Shown: positions 17,241-25,452 of the stretch, piece after piece | Position numbering within the stretch: position 1 is the first letter of the stretch | Layout of the letters: every line of letters begins with the position of its first letter | NCBI GenBank assembly: GCA_025462755.1 | Contig: JAOAPF010000148.1 | Location: forward strand, 1 to 56,591 | DNA length: 56,591 nt | Source of the DNA: Edaphobacter sp. | Lineage (GTDB): Bacteria; Acidobacteriota; Terriglobia; Terriglobales; Acidobacteriaceae | Direction: 5' to 3' | Notes under the pieces: model-generated | Databases searched by the model: none | The model's input: the letters and a program-made list of their open reading frames with translations, nothing else | What the model was told of the DNA's origin: nothing | Made by a program: the position numbers and the translations under genes

Positions 17241-18012
17241 AAAAAGTATTGAGAGGCAAATCGCCGCTCTCGGACCGTGGTTCCACAATATCTGTCTGGG
17301 CGGCGTACAGACGGCGCCGGAACACTTTCTCGGCGACTATCCGCGGGCAAAGTTCGAATCGTTCCGCGATGCGATTCCACTGGACTTGACGGGCAAGACC
17401 GTTCTCGATATCGGATGCAATGCGGGGTTCTACTCGTTTGAGATGAAGCGCAGAGGAGCTGCTCGCGTTCTCGGGATCGACGCGGACGAACATTATCTTC
17501 GCCAGGCCCGCTTCGCTGCTGAGGTCAAATGCGCGGATGTTGAATTCCGGTGTTTGCCTGTTTGGGATGTTGCGGAGTTACAAGAAAAATTCGATCTGGT
17601 GATCTTTATGGGAGTTCTCTACCACCTCCGCCATCCTCTGCTTGCACTGGATTTAATTCACGAGCACGTGGCCAAGGACCTGATGGTCTTCCAAAGCATG
17701 CAGCGCGGAAGCCGGGAGTTGATCGATGTAAAACCGGATTACGACTTCAACGCCGCCGCCCCTTTTGACGATCCTGCCTATCCCAAGTTGCATTTCATTG
17801 AGCATCGCTACTCTCACGACGAGACAAACTGGTGGGTTCCGAATCGTGGCTGCGTGGAGGCGATGCTCCGCTCAGCAGGATTTCGAATTGAAGCCCACCC
17901 GGAGGAAGAAGTGTATCTTTGCCGCTGGCAGCAAATCCAAACTCCGCCCGATGGACCGCATTGTGTCTACCCAGCCAAAGCGAGGAACTATGAACGCGAC
18001 CGGCGGAAATAA
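17206..18012 (+). CDS. SAM-dependent methyltransferase, TIGR04290 (Rta_06860)-like
   Basis: I chose the ATG at 17206, preceded by AGAAAGGAAG, giving 268 residues. The class I SAM-binding motif is at about 66-76 (VLDIGCNAGFYSFEM), the acidic second motif is VLGIDADEHYLRQA, and motif IV is DLVIFMGVLYHLRHPLLALD. The sequence around FHNICLGGVQTAPEHFLGDY and HDETNWWVPNRGCVEAML resembles a subfamily I remember as TIGR04290, found beside B12-binding radical SAM proteins in oligosaccharide clusters (memory, not a search). It probably methylates a sugar or a lipid-linked intermediate. It overlaps the preceding gene by 35 bases and the next by 23. Confidence 0.88.
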   Translation: MASVLTGTLSGEKSIERQIAALGPWFHNICLGGVQTAPEHFLGDYPRAKFESFRDAIPLDLTGKTVLDIGCNAGFYSFEMKRRGAARVLGIDADEHYLRQARFAAEVKCADVEFRCLPVWDVAELQEKFDLVIFMGVLYHLRHPLLALDLIHEHVAKDLMVFQSMQRGSRELIDVKPDYDFNAAAPFDDPAYPKLHFIEHRYSHDETNWWVPNRGCVEAMLRSAGFRIEAHPEEEVYLCRWQQIQTPPDGPHCVYPAKARNYERDRRK

Positions 18013-19063
18013 CGATGAGAGACTCCTCCGCCGAGGCGAGGAACTTCTCTCAGCGCGTCGATTGAGCGAAGCGCTTGATCTATTCCGGCGCGCAGAAAGT
18101 TTTGGCGCCGGTGCCGACCGCTGCGCCGCAGGACGCTGGATGGTGTATATGCTCCTGGGCGATTTTGAACTGGCGTGGGCCGAGAGCGACGGGATTCGCC
18201 GGCGAGGCGCTCCCGATCCGCATCGTTTCTGGCAGGGCGAATCGCTCCGTGACAAACGCGTTATGCTGCGTTGCCTGCATGGCTTTGGAGATGCGGTGCA
18301 GTTCCTGCGTTATGTTCCGCGTTTGCGCGAGATAGCTTGTGAGCTGATCGTTGAAGTGTCTCCGCAATTCCAAGAATTGGCTTTTTGCTTTGACGGCGTG
18401 GAAGAGGTGATCACCTGGGGTGAAAGGGCCCAGGCTTCGACGTCGGTGTGGGATGTGCAGATTGAAAGCAACGAACTTCCGTTTGTCTTTCGCACGCGGC
18501 TTAGCGATCTGCCGCTGGCTACGAACTACCTGAAGATACCGCTGGACCGCGATCGGACTCGAGCCGTTCGAGCACCTTCTCGCGATGTTCTTCGGGTTGG
18601 ACTGGCGTGGACGGCCGGTGCCTGGAATCCACAGCGATCTGTTCCGTTCGTAGGGATGCGATCGCTGCTGGAGATTGATGGGTGTGAGTTCTGGAGCCTG
18701 CAGGCCGGCCCTAATGTAGTCGGGGGCAAGTCCTTTCCGGCAGGCACGACCCTCCGCGAAGATCCTGGTTGCCGCGATAGCATCAAGGGGTTGGCAGCGA
18801 AGATCTCGCAACTCGACCTTGTTATCACTGTCGACACGCTGGCAGCACATCTGGCGGGAGCGTTGGGGGTCCCCGCGTGGGTGCTACTTCAGCACGAAGC
18901 TGATTGGCGTTGGCTGCATGAGGTGGACCACAGCCCCTGGTATCCGTCGCTGCGACTATTTCGCCAACCGAAGGCCGGAGACTGGAAGAGCGTTATTTGC
19001 GCGGTGAAAGATGCGCTTTGGAATTGGTCACGCGCCTCAAACCGTGATGGACTAGTGGCGTAG
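17990..19063 (+). CDS. GT9/heptosyltransferase-like protein with short repeat-like N-terminus
   Basis: From the ATG at 17990 (AAAGCGAGGAAC upstream) the protein has 357 residues. The first about 75 residues are helical and TPR-like (LLRRGEELLSARRLSEALDL, FRRAESFGAGADRCAAGRWM). From about residue 85 it resembles the heptosyltransferase-like GT-B fold found behind TPRs: LRDKRVMLRCLHGFGDAVQF, VGLAWTAGAWNPQRSVPF, DLVITVDTLAAHLAGALGVP and WVLLQHEADWRWLHEVDHSP. The D-T-x-x-x-H-L-A-G motif is the donor-binding part. It likely adds a sugar to the cluster's glycan or acts on a lipid or protein carrier. It overlaps the methyltransferase gene by 23 bases and is followed by the phosphatase after 3 bases. 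Confidence 0.82.
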   Translation: MNATGGNNDERLLRRGEELLSARRLSEALDLFRRAESFGAGADRCAAGRWMVYMLLGDFELAWAESDGIRRRGAPDPHRFWQGESLRDKRVMLRCLHGFGDAVQFLRYVPRLREIACELIVEVSPQFQELAFCFDGVEEVITWGERAQASTSVWDVQIESNELPFVFRTRLSDLPLATNYLKIPLDRDRTRAVRAPSRDVLRVGLAWTAGAWNPQRSVPFVGMRSLLEIDGCEFWSLQAGPNVVGGKSFPAGTTLREDPGCRDSIKGLAAKISQLDLVITVDTLAAHLAGALGVPAWVLLQHEADWRWLHEVDHSPWYPSLRLFRQPKAGDWKSVICAVKDALWNWSRASNRDGLVA

Positions 19064-19066
19064 ACG

Positions 19067-19765
19067 ATGACAGCCCACACAATTCTCGATCGCCCTTGGG
19101 ACGGTTTCGATGCCTATCTTTTCGACATCGATGGGACACTCCTTCACTGCTCCGATGCCGTACACTACTTCGCATTTTGCGATGCTTTGAAGGCATTGTC
19201 CGGCAATCCACTCACGCTCGAAGGAGTTACCGCACACGGAAACACTGACGTTGGAATTCTCCGCGATGCGCTGGCTCTTGCTGGTGTGGCGGACGCCGAA
19301 TGGCGACCCAGAGTGATCGAGATTCGGACAAGGATGTGCCGGTTCGTCGAGACTCGCAAAGACGAATTGTGCGCTGCAGCGCTACCTTGCGTGCGCGAAG
19401 TGCTCGCGCACTTGGAGGGCCAAGACGCCACTCTGGGTATTGTGACCGGAAACTTAAAGGATATCGGGCGAATGAAGCTGCAACATGCCGGACTGCTCGA
19501 CTACTTCAACGTATTCGGATGGAGCGATGATTTTGAATACCGCGTAGATGTCTTCCGCAGCGCAGTTGAGCAGATCCGTGCTGCAATGCCACTGAGTGCA
19601 AGGATCTGTGCTGTGGGAGATACTCCCGCCGACGTGCTTGCCGCGCGGGCAAACGGCCTGCCGGTGATCGCGGTAGCTACGGGTGTGTATTCACGGGAAC
19701 AGCTTCTGACGGAAGAGCCGGATCTTTGCCTGGAATCGTTTGAGGAACTATTTCGCGCTGCGTAG
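19067..19765 (+). CDS. HAD-superfamily phosphatase
   Basis: The protein has 232 residues with all four HAD motifs: motif I FDIDGTLL with nucleophile Asp20 and acid/base Asp22, motif II threonine in LGIVTGNLKDIG, motif III lysine nearby in GRMKLQHAG, and motif IV VGDTPADVLAARANG. The cap lies between motifs I and II (helical, residues about 30-110), as in phosphoglycolate phosphatase-like enzymes. In this cluster it could dephosphorylate a sugar phosphate intermediate (inference from position). It is the last gene of the plus-strand operon, and its final 89 bases overlap the 3' end of the convergent glycosyltransferase gene. Confidence 0.9.
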   Translation: MTAHTILDRPWDGFDAYLFDIDGTLLHCSDAVHYFAFCDALKALSGNPLTLEGVTAHGNTDVGILRDALALAGVADAEWRPRVIEIRTRMCRFVETRKDELCAAALPCVREVLAHLEGQDATLGIVTGNLKDIGRMKLQHAGLLDYFNVFGWSDDFEYRVDVFRSAVEQIRAAMPLSARICAVGDTPADVLAARANGLPVIAVATGVYSREQLLTEEPDLCLESFEELFRAA

Positions 19766-20837
19766 CATGACTGTCGATGCTGGACACGATGTCTTCGAAC
19801 TGGCAGGCGCGATGCATCGAAGTATGGTCTGCAAATATGCGTTCGCGCGCGCTGTTACCGATTTTGCGACGTTCGGCATCGGGGAGATGAAGCAGGATGT
19901 CGGTGACGTCGTGCTCCTCGCGGGGAAGGAGAATTTGCTCGCCGGGAGAGAGAAATTCGTCGAGACCTTCCCAGTCATCCGACAGAATCGCAGCTCCACA
20001 CGCCGATGCTTCAAACAGCCGGACCGAAGGAGAGTAGCCGGCAGTGACCATGTTCTCGCGTGTGAGATTCAAGGTGAATCGTGCCGACGAGTAGAAGGCT
20101 GGATGATCTGGAGGGGACACATGGGTGAAGCGCGACACGTTTGGCTGCCAAGTTATTTCCTGCGGATACATCGCTCCAGCAACCAGGAAACGGTAGTTCG
20201 GCAGCAACGCGGCAGGCTCGTTCAGCAAGCGCATGAGCTTTGGCTGACGATCCGAGGCATACGTACCAAGATAGCTAAGGTCAACCTGAAAGGCTTCCCG
20301 CAGCGATGAGCGTTTGTATAGATCGGGGTCGACGGAACAGTAAAATGGAATAGCCTGTCGCGCGCCAAAACATTCTTCCAGTTCTTTTAGCGCAGGACCT
20401 CCGGTGAAGCTGAGATACGCGGCGTAGTGTGGAATTAAAGAGGCATCAAGGTACTCGACACTTCCATTTGCACGAAGTCCGGCTAGCGTAATTGGCGTGT
20501 CTATATCATAGAAAAGAATGGGACCGAAGCCGGCTTCTACAATCGCTTTCGTAGCATTGATTGCGTCCGGAAAGTAAGAACCAATGATGACAGCGTCAGC
20601 ATCGCTGCACATCTGTATAAGCCCCTGGCGGCTGGACTTCCAATCCTTGTAAAGCCGCAGTTTGCAATATTCGGGCTTCGGCAAGTCACGATTATTTTTG
20701 TACCATTCGACGTTCTTTTCGATGAATTCGACGTGATGGCCTCTGCGGGCGAGAGCTTTCACCAGCGAACGGAAGGTTGTTGCATGCCCGTTCCCCCAGG
20801 CCGACGTGATAGTGAGGCCAAAGATGACAATCTTCAT
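19677..20837 (-). CDS. CgeB-like glycosyltransferase 2
   Basis: This 386-residue protein opens with MKIVIFGLTITSAWGNGHAT, followed by TFRSLVKALARRGHHVEFIE, and closely parallels the first glycosyltransferase of the plus operon. The CgeB/Glyco_trans_1_2 C-terminal part is present (FTLNLTRENMVTAGYSPSVR, LFEASACGAAILSDDWEGLD, EFLSPGEQILL). The C-terminal about 25 residues are a proline-rich tail (QTIPGKDPALPSEAVPVN). It is the last gene of the minus operon, overlapping the preceding gene by four bases (ATGA). Its 3' end is antisense to the phosphatase gene for 89 bases. It likely adds one residue of the cluster's oligosaccharide. Confidence 0.9.
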   Translation of the reverse strand: MKIVIFGLTITSAWGNGHATTFRSLVKALARRGHHVEFIEKNVEWYKNNRDLPKPEYCKLRLYKDWKSSRQGLIQMCSDADAVIIGSYFPDAINATKAIVEAGFGPILFYDIDTPITLAGLRANGSVEYLDASLIPHYAAYLSFTGGPALKELEECFGARQAIPFYCSVDPDLYKRSSLREAFQVDLSYLGTYASDRQPKLMRLLNEPAALLPNYRFLVAGAMYPQEITWQPNVSRFTHVSPPDHPAFYSSARFTLNLTRENMVTAGYSPSVRLFEASACGAAILSDDWEGLDEFLSPGEQILLPREEHDVTDILLHLPDAERRKIGNSARERIFADHTSMHRACQFEDIVSSIDSHATQREIVPQTIPGKDPALPSEAVPVNTHP

Positions 20838-21952
20838 GCGATCTCCTGCAAAGCTTCATTGTCTTTTGAGCTAGCTGCAAGTCTCTTGCCGGCTAGGCAA
20901 TCGAGAAATGCACGCTCTGCTTGTAAGGCGCGCTGCTCATAGGTGTGATTGCGCAGCGCCCGTGCATGAAATGCATTGCCGATCCTGCGCCGTGCTTCCG
21001 TGTCGTGTTGCTGAAGAGCTTTCACAACATCTTCCGCGGCGCGGATCACCAGGATCTCTTTGTCGGGCGCGAAACAATCGTCGATTCCCGGCCAGTCGTC
21101 GCAGAGCATACAGGTTCCGGCGCCGCTCACCTCGAAGACCCGTGTTGGTGGCGAGAAACCAAAGTCGGCCATCGATTTCCGGTTAATATTCATCACCATG
21201 CCCGCCGAGCAGTTCAACCGATTGTGATCCTCCGTCGAGACGTGACCGATCCAACGCACATTGGGAGGCATGGGCTTGTCAGCCCAACCTTCCCCACCAA
21301 GAAGAAACTTCTTCTCCGAAGCAAGCTCCGCCGCGCGAAGGAAGAGCTCCTCTACGCGAGCTTCGCGGTCGGGAAGGCGATTGCCAAGGAAGGCGACGTC
21401 GCAGGCTAACGATAAGTCCGGCGGTACCGGATGGTGCGTCTCTGGATCGAGTCCGTTGTAGATGCTGTGATAGGCGCGTGCTCCCGCGTCAAGATAGCCT
21501 TGCCGGGCTTTCGGGCCGCCACCGTAAGTAAGAATTGCATCGTAGCGGGGAATGGCAGCATGGAAGGCATCATGCCTATCGGCCTGAATGCGGCCCAGTG
21601 TCGCCGGGGCATCGACGTCCCAGAAGATTACAGCCCTCCGCGCCTGTAACTCCAGAACACGGCGTTCGAGGAGATCGTCATCCACGCCGAGGCCGCTGTG
21701 CTTGACGACCACGTCCGCCTCACACGCCAAGTCAAGCATGACGTCGATGTCTGTCGTGGGCTGATAAACGACAGCATTTACATAGGAGAAGTCGCCTTCG
21801 TCGCGATGTTGTTCTCGTCCGAAAGCGTCCGGAGAAGCGAACGTAACGTGATGTCCTCTGCGCGCCAGATACTTGTAGATGCCACGATAATAGGTTGCAG
21901 CGCCGTTCCAGTATGAGGTAAGAATGCTGGCGCCAAAGGCAAATATCTTCAC
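20834..21952 (-). CDS. CgeB-like glycosyltransferase 3
   Basis: The protein has 372 residues. It starts MKIFAFGASILTSYWNGAAT, followed by YYRGIYKYLARRGHHVTFAS, the same layout as glycosyltransferases 1 and 2 but clearly diverged. Domain boundaries are the same: an N-terminal Rossmann-like half with KHSGLGVDDDLLERRVLELQ and FWDVDAPATLGRIQADRHDA, and a C-terminal half with MVMNINRKSMADFGFSPPTR, VFEVSGAGTCMLCDDWPGID and CFAPDKEILVI. The replacement of the usual ACGA by GAGTC suggests a different donor or acceptor (inference). Four-base overlaps join it to both neighbours. Confidence 0.9.
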   Translation of the reverse strand: MKIFAFGASILTSYWNGAATYYRGIYKYLARRGHHVTFASPDAFGREQHRDEGDFSYVNAVVYQPTTDIDVMLDLACEADVVVKHSGLGVDDDLLERRVLELQARRAVIFWDVDAPATLGRIQADRHDAFHAAIPRYDAILTYGGGPKARQGYLDAGARAYHSIYNGLDPETHHPVPPDLSLACDVAFLGNRLPDREARVEELFLRAAELASEKKFLLGGEGWADKPMPPNVRWIGHVSTEDHNRLNCSAGMVMNINRKSMADFGFSPPTRVFEVSGAGTCMLCDDWPGIDDCFAPDKEILVIRAAEDVVKALQQHDTEARRRIGNAFHARALRNHTYEQRALQAERAFLDCLAGKRLAASSKDNEALQEIA

Positions 21953-23064
21953 GAGAGCGACTCCTCTAGGATGGTGGAGAGTTGTTGGGCACGATGCCGG
22001 CAGGTGTGGTGGGTGAGAACGGTTTCCAAACCGCGCAATGCTTGCGCTTTTGCAGCTTCAGGATCGTTAAGCAGGTACGCCATCGCGCGGCGCATCTCCG
22101 CAGCATTACGCACTGTAAGAAAATCACCTTCACGAAACAGGCACTCACTGTCTTGCCAAGGGGCGGAGATCAACGGGATGCCGCAGGCGAGGGCTTCAAA
22201 GACACGGATCGTTGGGATGCCCCTCATTGCGGTGGCATATTGCTGGCGCGGAATGTGGACTGTAAGACGCGCGGTGGCGTACGCCGCGGGGGCACAGAGA
22301 TTTGTTAGATAACCGCCGTAGTGCACCCCGGCCTCGCGAAGAGCGATTAAACCATCGTGAGGATAGCGAACGCCATAAACGGTGAATCGACGATCGTTCA
22401 ACTCCCGCGCGGGACAGAGAAGAAAATGCTTGATCTCTGCGGAGCGTTCATCGTCTCCCCAATTGCCGATCCAAACGACATCATTTTCTTTGCGCAGCCG
22501 CGGAAGAGGCCTGAAGACTGTGGTGTCAGCAGCCTCGTGCAAAGTCCAGACGTGCTGGATATTAAATTGCTCCCGATATATTGTCGCCAGCGATTCCCCG
22601 AACGCGAGGACAGCATCGAAACGGTCGATACCGAAGAGGCGAATCTGATCCGGCGAAGAAGAGGCACGATGGTGCGTGTCGTGAAATATAACGCGGAATG
22701 GCATCTCATCGCGAAGCTGGAGCAGGGCTTGTGCAAGTGCTGGTGCGTTCCACTCGTGAACGATGACCACATCTACTTTGCGTAGCGGTTCGCGCCAACA
22801 CTCAAGATCACCGACATCATTTGGATCATACGGGTGGACCGAGAGATCGGGGTATATGTCTGAGAATCGTTGCAACGAGTGTGCGCCTGTAGATTCGCTC
22901 CTCAGATTTTCTATCGACCAGCTGTGAACAGGCTCGAAGATGACTACGTCGTGCCCGAGTTCCCCCAGGCTTCGGAGCAAGCCGCGAAGGAAATGAGCAT
23001 TGCCATTATTCCAATCCGAGCGCACCGAATGGGCGAAGTAGGCAATGCTGAGTTTATGCGACAT
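21949..23064 (-). CDS. CgeB-like glycosyltransferase 4
   Basis: This 371-residue protein begins MSHKLSIAYFAHSVRSDWNN, with GNAHFLRGLLRSLGELGHDV following. The C-terminal donor-binding half includes LTVHIPRQQYATAMRGIPTI, RVFEALACGIPLISAPWQDS and ECLFREGDFLTVRNAAEM, the family's usual order. It is the most divergent of the four related glycosyltransferases here. The central DAVLAFGESLATIYREQF segment marks the end of the N-terminal half. Its start overlaps the end of the upstream GT4 gene by 11 bases, and its end overlaps glycosyltransferase 3 by four bases. Confidence 0.88.
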   Translation of the reverse strand: MSHKLSIAYFAHSVRSDWNNGNAHFLRGLLRSLGELGHDVVIFEPVHSWSIENLRSESTGAHSLQRFSDIYPDLSVHPYDPNDVGDLECWREPLRKVDVVIVHEWNAPALAQALLQLRDEMPFRVIFHDTHHRASSSPDQIRLFGIDRFDAVLAFGESLATIYREQFNIQHVWTLHEAADTTVFRPLPRLRKENDVVWIGNWGDDERSAEIKHFLLCPARELNDRRFTVYGVRYPHDGLIALREAGVHYGGYLTNLCAPAAYATARLTVHIPRQQYATAMRGIPTIRVFEALACGIPLISAPWQDSECLFREGDFLTVRNAAEMRRAMAYLLNDPEAAKAQALRGLETVLTHHTCRHRAQQLSTILEESLS

Positions 23065-24157
23065 TAGCGACCTCTCGATTGCGTGCCAGCAACTGTTGGA
23101 ACAAAGAGAAATAAGAGGAGGTCATTTGCTCTCGGCTATAGGTCTGAGCCTGAACTGACGAACGCGCCTTCGCTTTCGCCAACAGTTTTCGGTCGCCGTG
23201 CAGCTTCCGAAGTAGTTCAGAAAGTGAAGCCGCGTCATTGAAATACAGCGCTCCGTCCTGCCATACTTCGCGCAAAGAAGGAATGTCGTTTGCCAAGATG
23301 GCGCATCCGCAGAGCGCAGCTTCAAGTGGTGCAAGGCCGAAGGGCTCGTAACGTGACGTGCAAATATAGAGCTCGCTTTCCCGAAACATCGTGAGAAGAT
23401 CGCCTTCGGCGAGTGGCCCGAGCATGCGCACGGCTCCAAGAGCAGGTGGAGCGCTTGCCCCGCCGTAAGAAATATCGCCGACAACCAACAACGTGATTGG
23501 AGAGGAGACCCTACCCAAAAATCCGACGTTCTTCGCCTCGTCCCAAAGGCGTCCTGCAGAGATGGCCTGGAGTTTGCGAGATTTTCGAGGGGCGGCGGGA
23601 AGGGAGCGCCCATTCGGTATAACGCGACGGTCGTCGGGGAGTTCGAAGCCTTCGCCTAGTGCTTCCAACATCCAGCGGGTCGGCGCAACGACTGCTTGCG
23701 CCGCTGCGAGCCCGGCTCTAACGAGAGAGCGATAGCGGCGCAGCCAATCAGTATCATCGAGTTGATCGGCTCGGCAGGATCTGGCCCAACTCAAGACATC
23801 GCTGTGGGCGGTAATCACCTTGGGCTGATCGATGGGCATCGCCCCAAAACAGAACTGATTGCAATGCAGCACGTCAACTTTGAACTCTTCGATCGAATGG
23901 AGTAGGGATCGCGCGGGTTGCGTATATGCTCTCTCGTTGGCCTGCATCCACTCAAGAGAGACGGCGTGGGCGATGAAATGGAAGTGGCTTCCCCAGCGCC
24001 GCCGCGCGTCGTCAGCCCACTGCTGCTGTTGTCCGTTGGGCAGACGCCCAAAGCTGACGAGCACTATTTCACAGCCTGCTTCAAGCAACCCTGTTGTGAG
24101 TTCCTGGGTGAAGGTCCAGACACCACCGATAGTATCTGTGGTTATCAGGATACGCAT
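23054..24157 (-). CDS. Family 4 glycosyltransferase
   Basis: I chose the ATG at 24157, giving 367 residues that start MRILITTDTIGGVWTFTQEL, a classic GT-B N-terminus; the longer frame adds 32 unlikely residues. The acceptor half contains VDVLHCNQFCFGAMP and PKVITAHSDVLSWARSC. The donor half has AVVAPTRWMLEALGEGF, VIPNGRSL, KLQAISAGRLWDEAKNVGFL and the EX7E motif in YEPFGLAPLEAALCG. It should use a nucleotide-sugar with retention of configuration. The start overlaps the end of the radical SAM gene by 13 bases, so translation is coupled. Confidence 0.92.
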   Translation of the reverse strand: MRILITTDTIGGVWTFTQELTTGLLEAGCEIVLVSFGRLPNGQQQQWADDARRRWGSHFHFIAHAVSLEWMQANERAYTQPARSLLHSIEEFKVDVLHCNQFCFGAMPIDQPKVITAHSDVLSWARSCRADQLDDTDWLRRYRSLVRAGLAAAQAVVAPTRWMLEALGEGFELPDDRRVIPNGRSLPAAPRKSRKLQAISAGRLWDEAKNVGFLGRVSSPITLLVVGDISYGGASAPPALGAVRMLGPLAEGDLLTMFRESELYICTSRYEPFGLAPLEAALCGCAILANDIPSLREVWQDGALYFNDAASLSELLRKLHGDRKLLAKAKARSSVQAQTYSREQMTSSYFSLFQQLLARNREVANVA

Positions 24158-25452
24158 TCGAGCTCCGCCAGTGACTGGGGATTCTGCTCCTGAATATCGC
24201 TGAAGCCTTTGTCTGCGAAGAGCTGAAGATAAAAAGAGTGTGCCCTCTCCCATGCAATATCGTCAGGCTGTTCGCCGAAGGTCTCGACATACTGCGGGCT
24301 GCCGGGAAACGGGAACATGGGTACGGGCTCGCTGACCCATACGCCGTTCGCTTTAAGACGTTGCTGCCATGCGGTTACCATCCCAGGATCGTCTTTCGCT
24401 GTCTTAATCAGATTTGCTTGAACCCACGGGATGAACTTGCGGGCACAGATAAGCAAATCTCCGATGCGATCGGTGGACAGGCGGCAATTCTTGTTCAGTT
24501 CCTCGCGTCCTTCTTCGGTGATGGATTCGATGCCACACTCGAACGAGACACAGTGAGCGCGCCCAAGTAATTGCAACGATTCTTCGTTCCAAAGATCGAT
24601 GCGGGTTTGAAAACCGATCGACACCGGACGTTTCGCGATCTCTTCCAGAAGTTTGCGAACCTGCTTGCCTACGCCAAAGATCTCGTCAATGAAGTAGATA
24701 TAGTCCACCCCACGCGATATGAGCTGATCGACCTCAGCGAGCACCACTGAAAGCTTACGTTCCCGATAAGTGTTTCTGAAGAGTGTCTTATTGCAAAAAG
24801 TACACGAGTAAGGACAGCCGCGCGCGAACTCGACCTCCGCACCCAATTTGAGATGGTCCGCCCCGTTTCCAGGGAAGATGTGATGAAGATGACGATGGCA
24901 TTCGACCGGATAATCCGAGTAGTCGAGCGCGCTCAGGGATTGCATCTCGGTGACGCCGAGCCCTTGTGCCATCCGGACAGTTCCGCTGTCGTCTCGCCAG
25001 CAGCAACCAGCGATCATCTCCCACGGCACGGATGCAAGCTGCGGAAGGGTCTGGTCGGCTTCGCCCCGAAGGACTACGTCGGCTCGTGTTTTCTGGAGCG
25101 CCATCTGTGGTGTAACGGAACCGTGCGGTCCGATGACAACGACCTTTGACGATCGGCCAAGCGCTGCGATCCAGTGGGTTGGGACACGAAGTTCCGGCTG
25201 AGGACAGCGCCAAAACAAATACGAAGGTGCAGTTGGAATCACCAGAAAATCTTCATTGAATGCATCGAGACGCTCAGTTACCTGTTGCGGCGTGAGATTT
25301 TCCATAAACGCATCGACCAGAAGAACGGTATTACTCTCCCTGCGCAACATCTCCCGGGCCGAAAGTAACTCCAATGGAAAGTGAGGCGCTGGGCAACCGA
25401 AATATGTCGAGCCCTCAAAGCTCCATTTGGGGTTTACCAGGGCGAATTTCAT
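24145..25452 (-). CDS. B12-binding radical SAM protein, TIGR04295 (Rta_06920)-like
   Basis: The protein has 435 residues. The N-terminal about 150 residues form a cobalamin-binding-like domain (SFEGSTYFGCPAPHFPLELL near the start; VVVIGPHGSVTPQMAL at about 104-119; ADVVLRGEADQTLPQLA after it), without the DxHxxG motif of base-off binders. The radical SAM cluster ligands are Cys213, Cys217 and Cys220 in RGCPYSCTFCNK. The barrel continues with DYIYFIDEIFG, SIGFQTRIDLWNEESLQLLG and CVSFECGIESITEEGREELN. I recall this subfamily as TIGR04295, tied to oligosaccharide clusters (memory). It may methylate or rearrange a sugar; the reaction is unknown. Flanking genes overlap by 4 and 13 bases. Confidence 0.9.
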   Translation of the reverse strand: MKFALVNPKWSFEGSTYFGCPAPHFPLELLSAREMLRRESNTVLLVDAFMENLTPQQVTERLDAFNEDFLVIPTAPSYLFWRCPQPELRVPTHWIAALGRSSKVVVIGPHGSVTPQMALQKTRADVVLRGEADQTLPQLASVPWEMIAGCCWRDDSGTVRMAQGLGVTEMQSLSALDYSDYPVECHRHLHHIFPGNGADHLKLGAEVEFARGCPYSCTFCNKTLFRNTYRERKLSVVLAEVDQLISRGVDYIYFIDEIFGVGKQVRKLLEEIAKRPVSIGFQTRIDLWNEESLQLLGRAHCVSFECGIESITEEGREELNKNCRLSTDRIGDLLICARKFIPWVQANLIKTAKDDPGMVTAWQQRLKANGVWVSEPVPMFPFPGSPQYVETFGEQPDDIAWERAHSFYLQLFADKGFSDIQEQNPQSLAELECVS

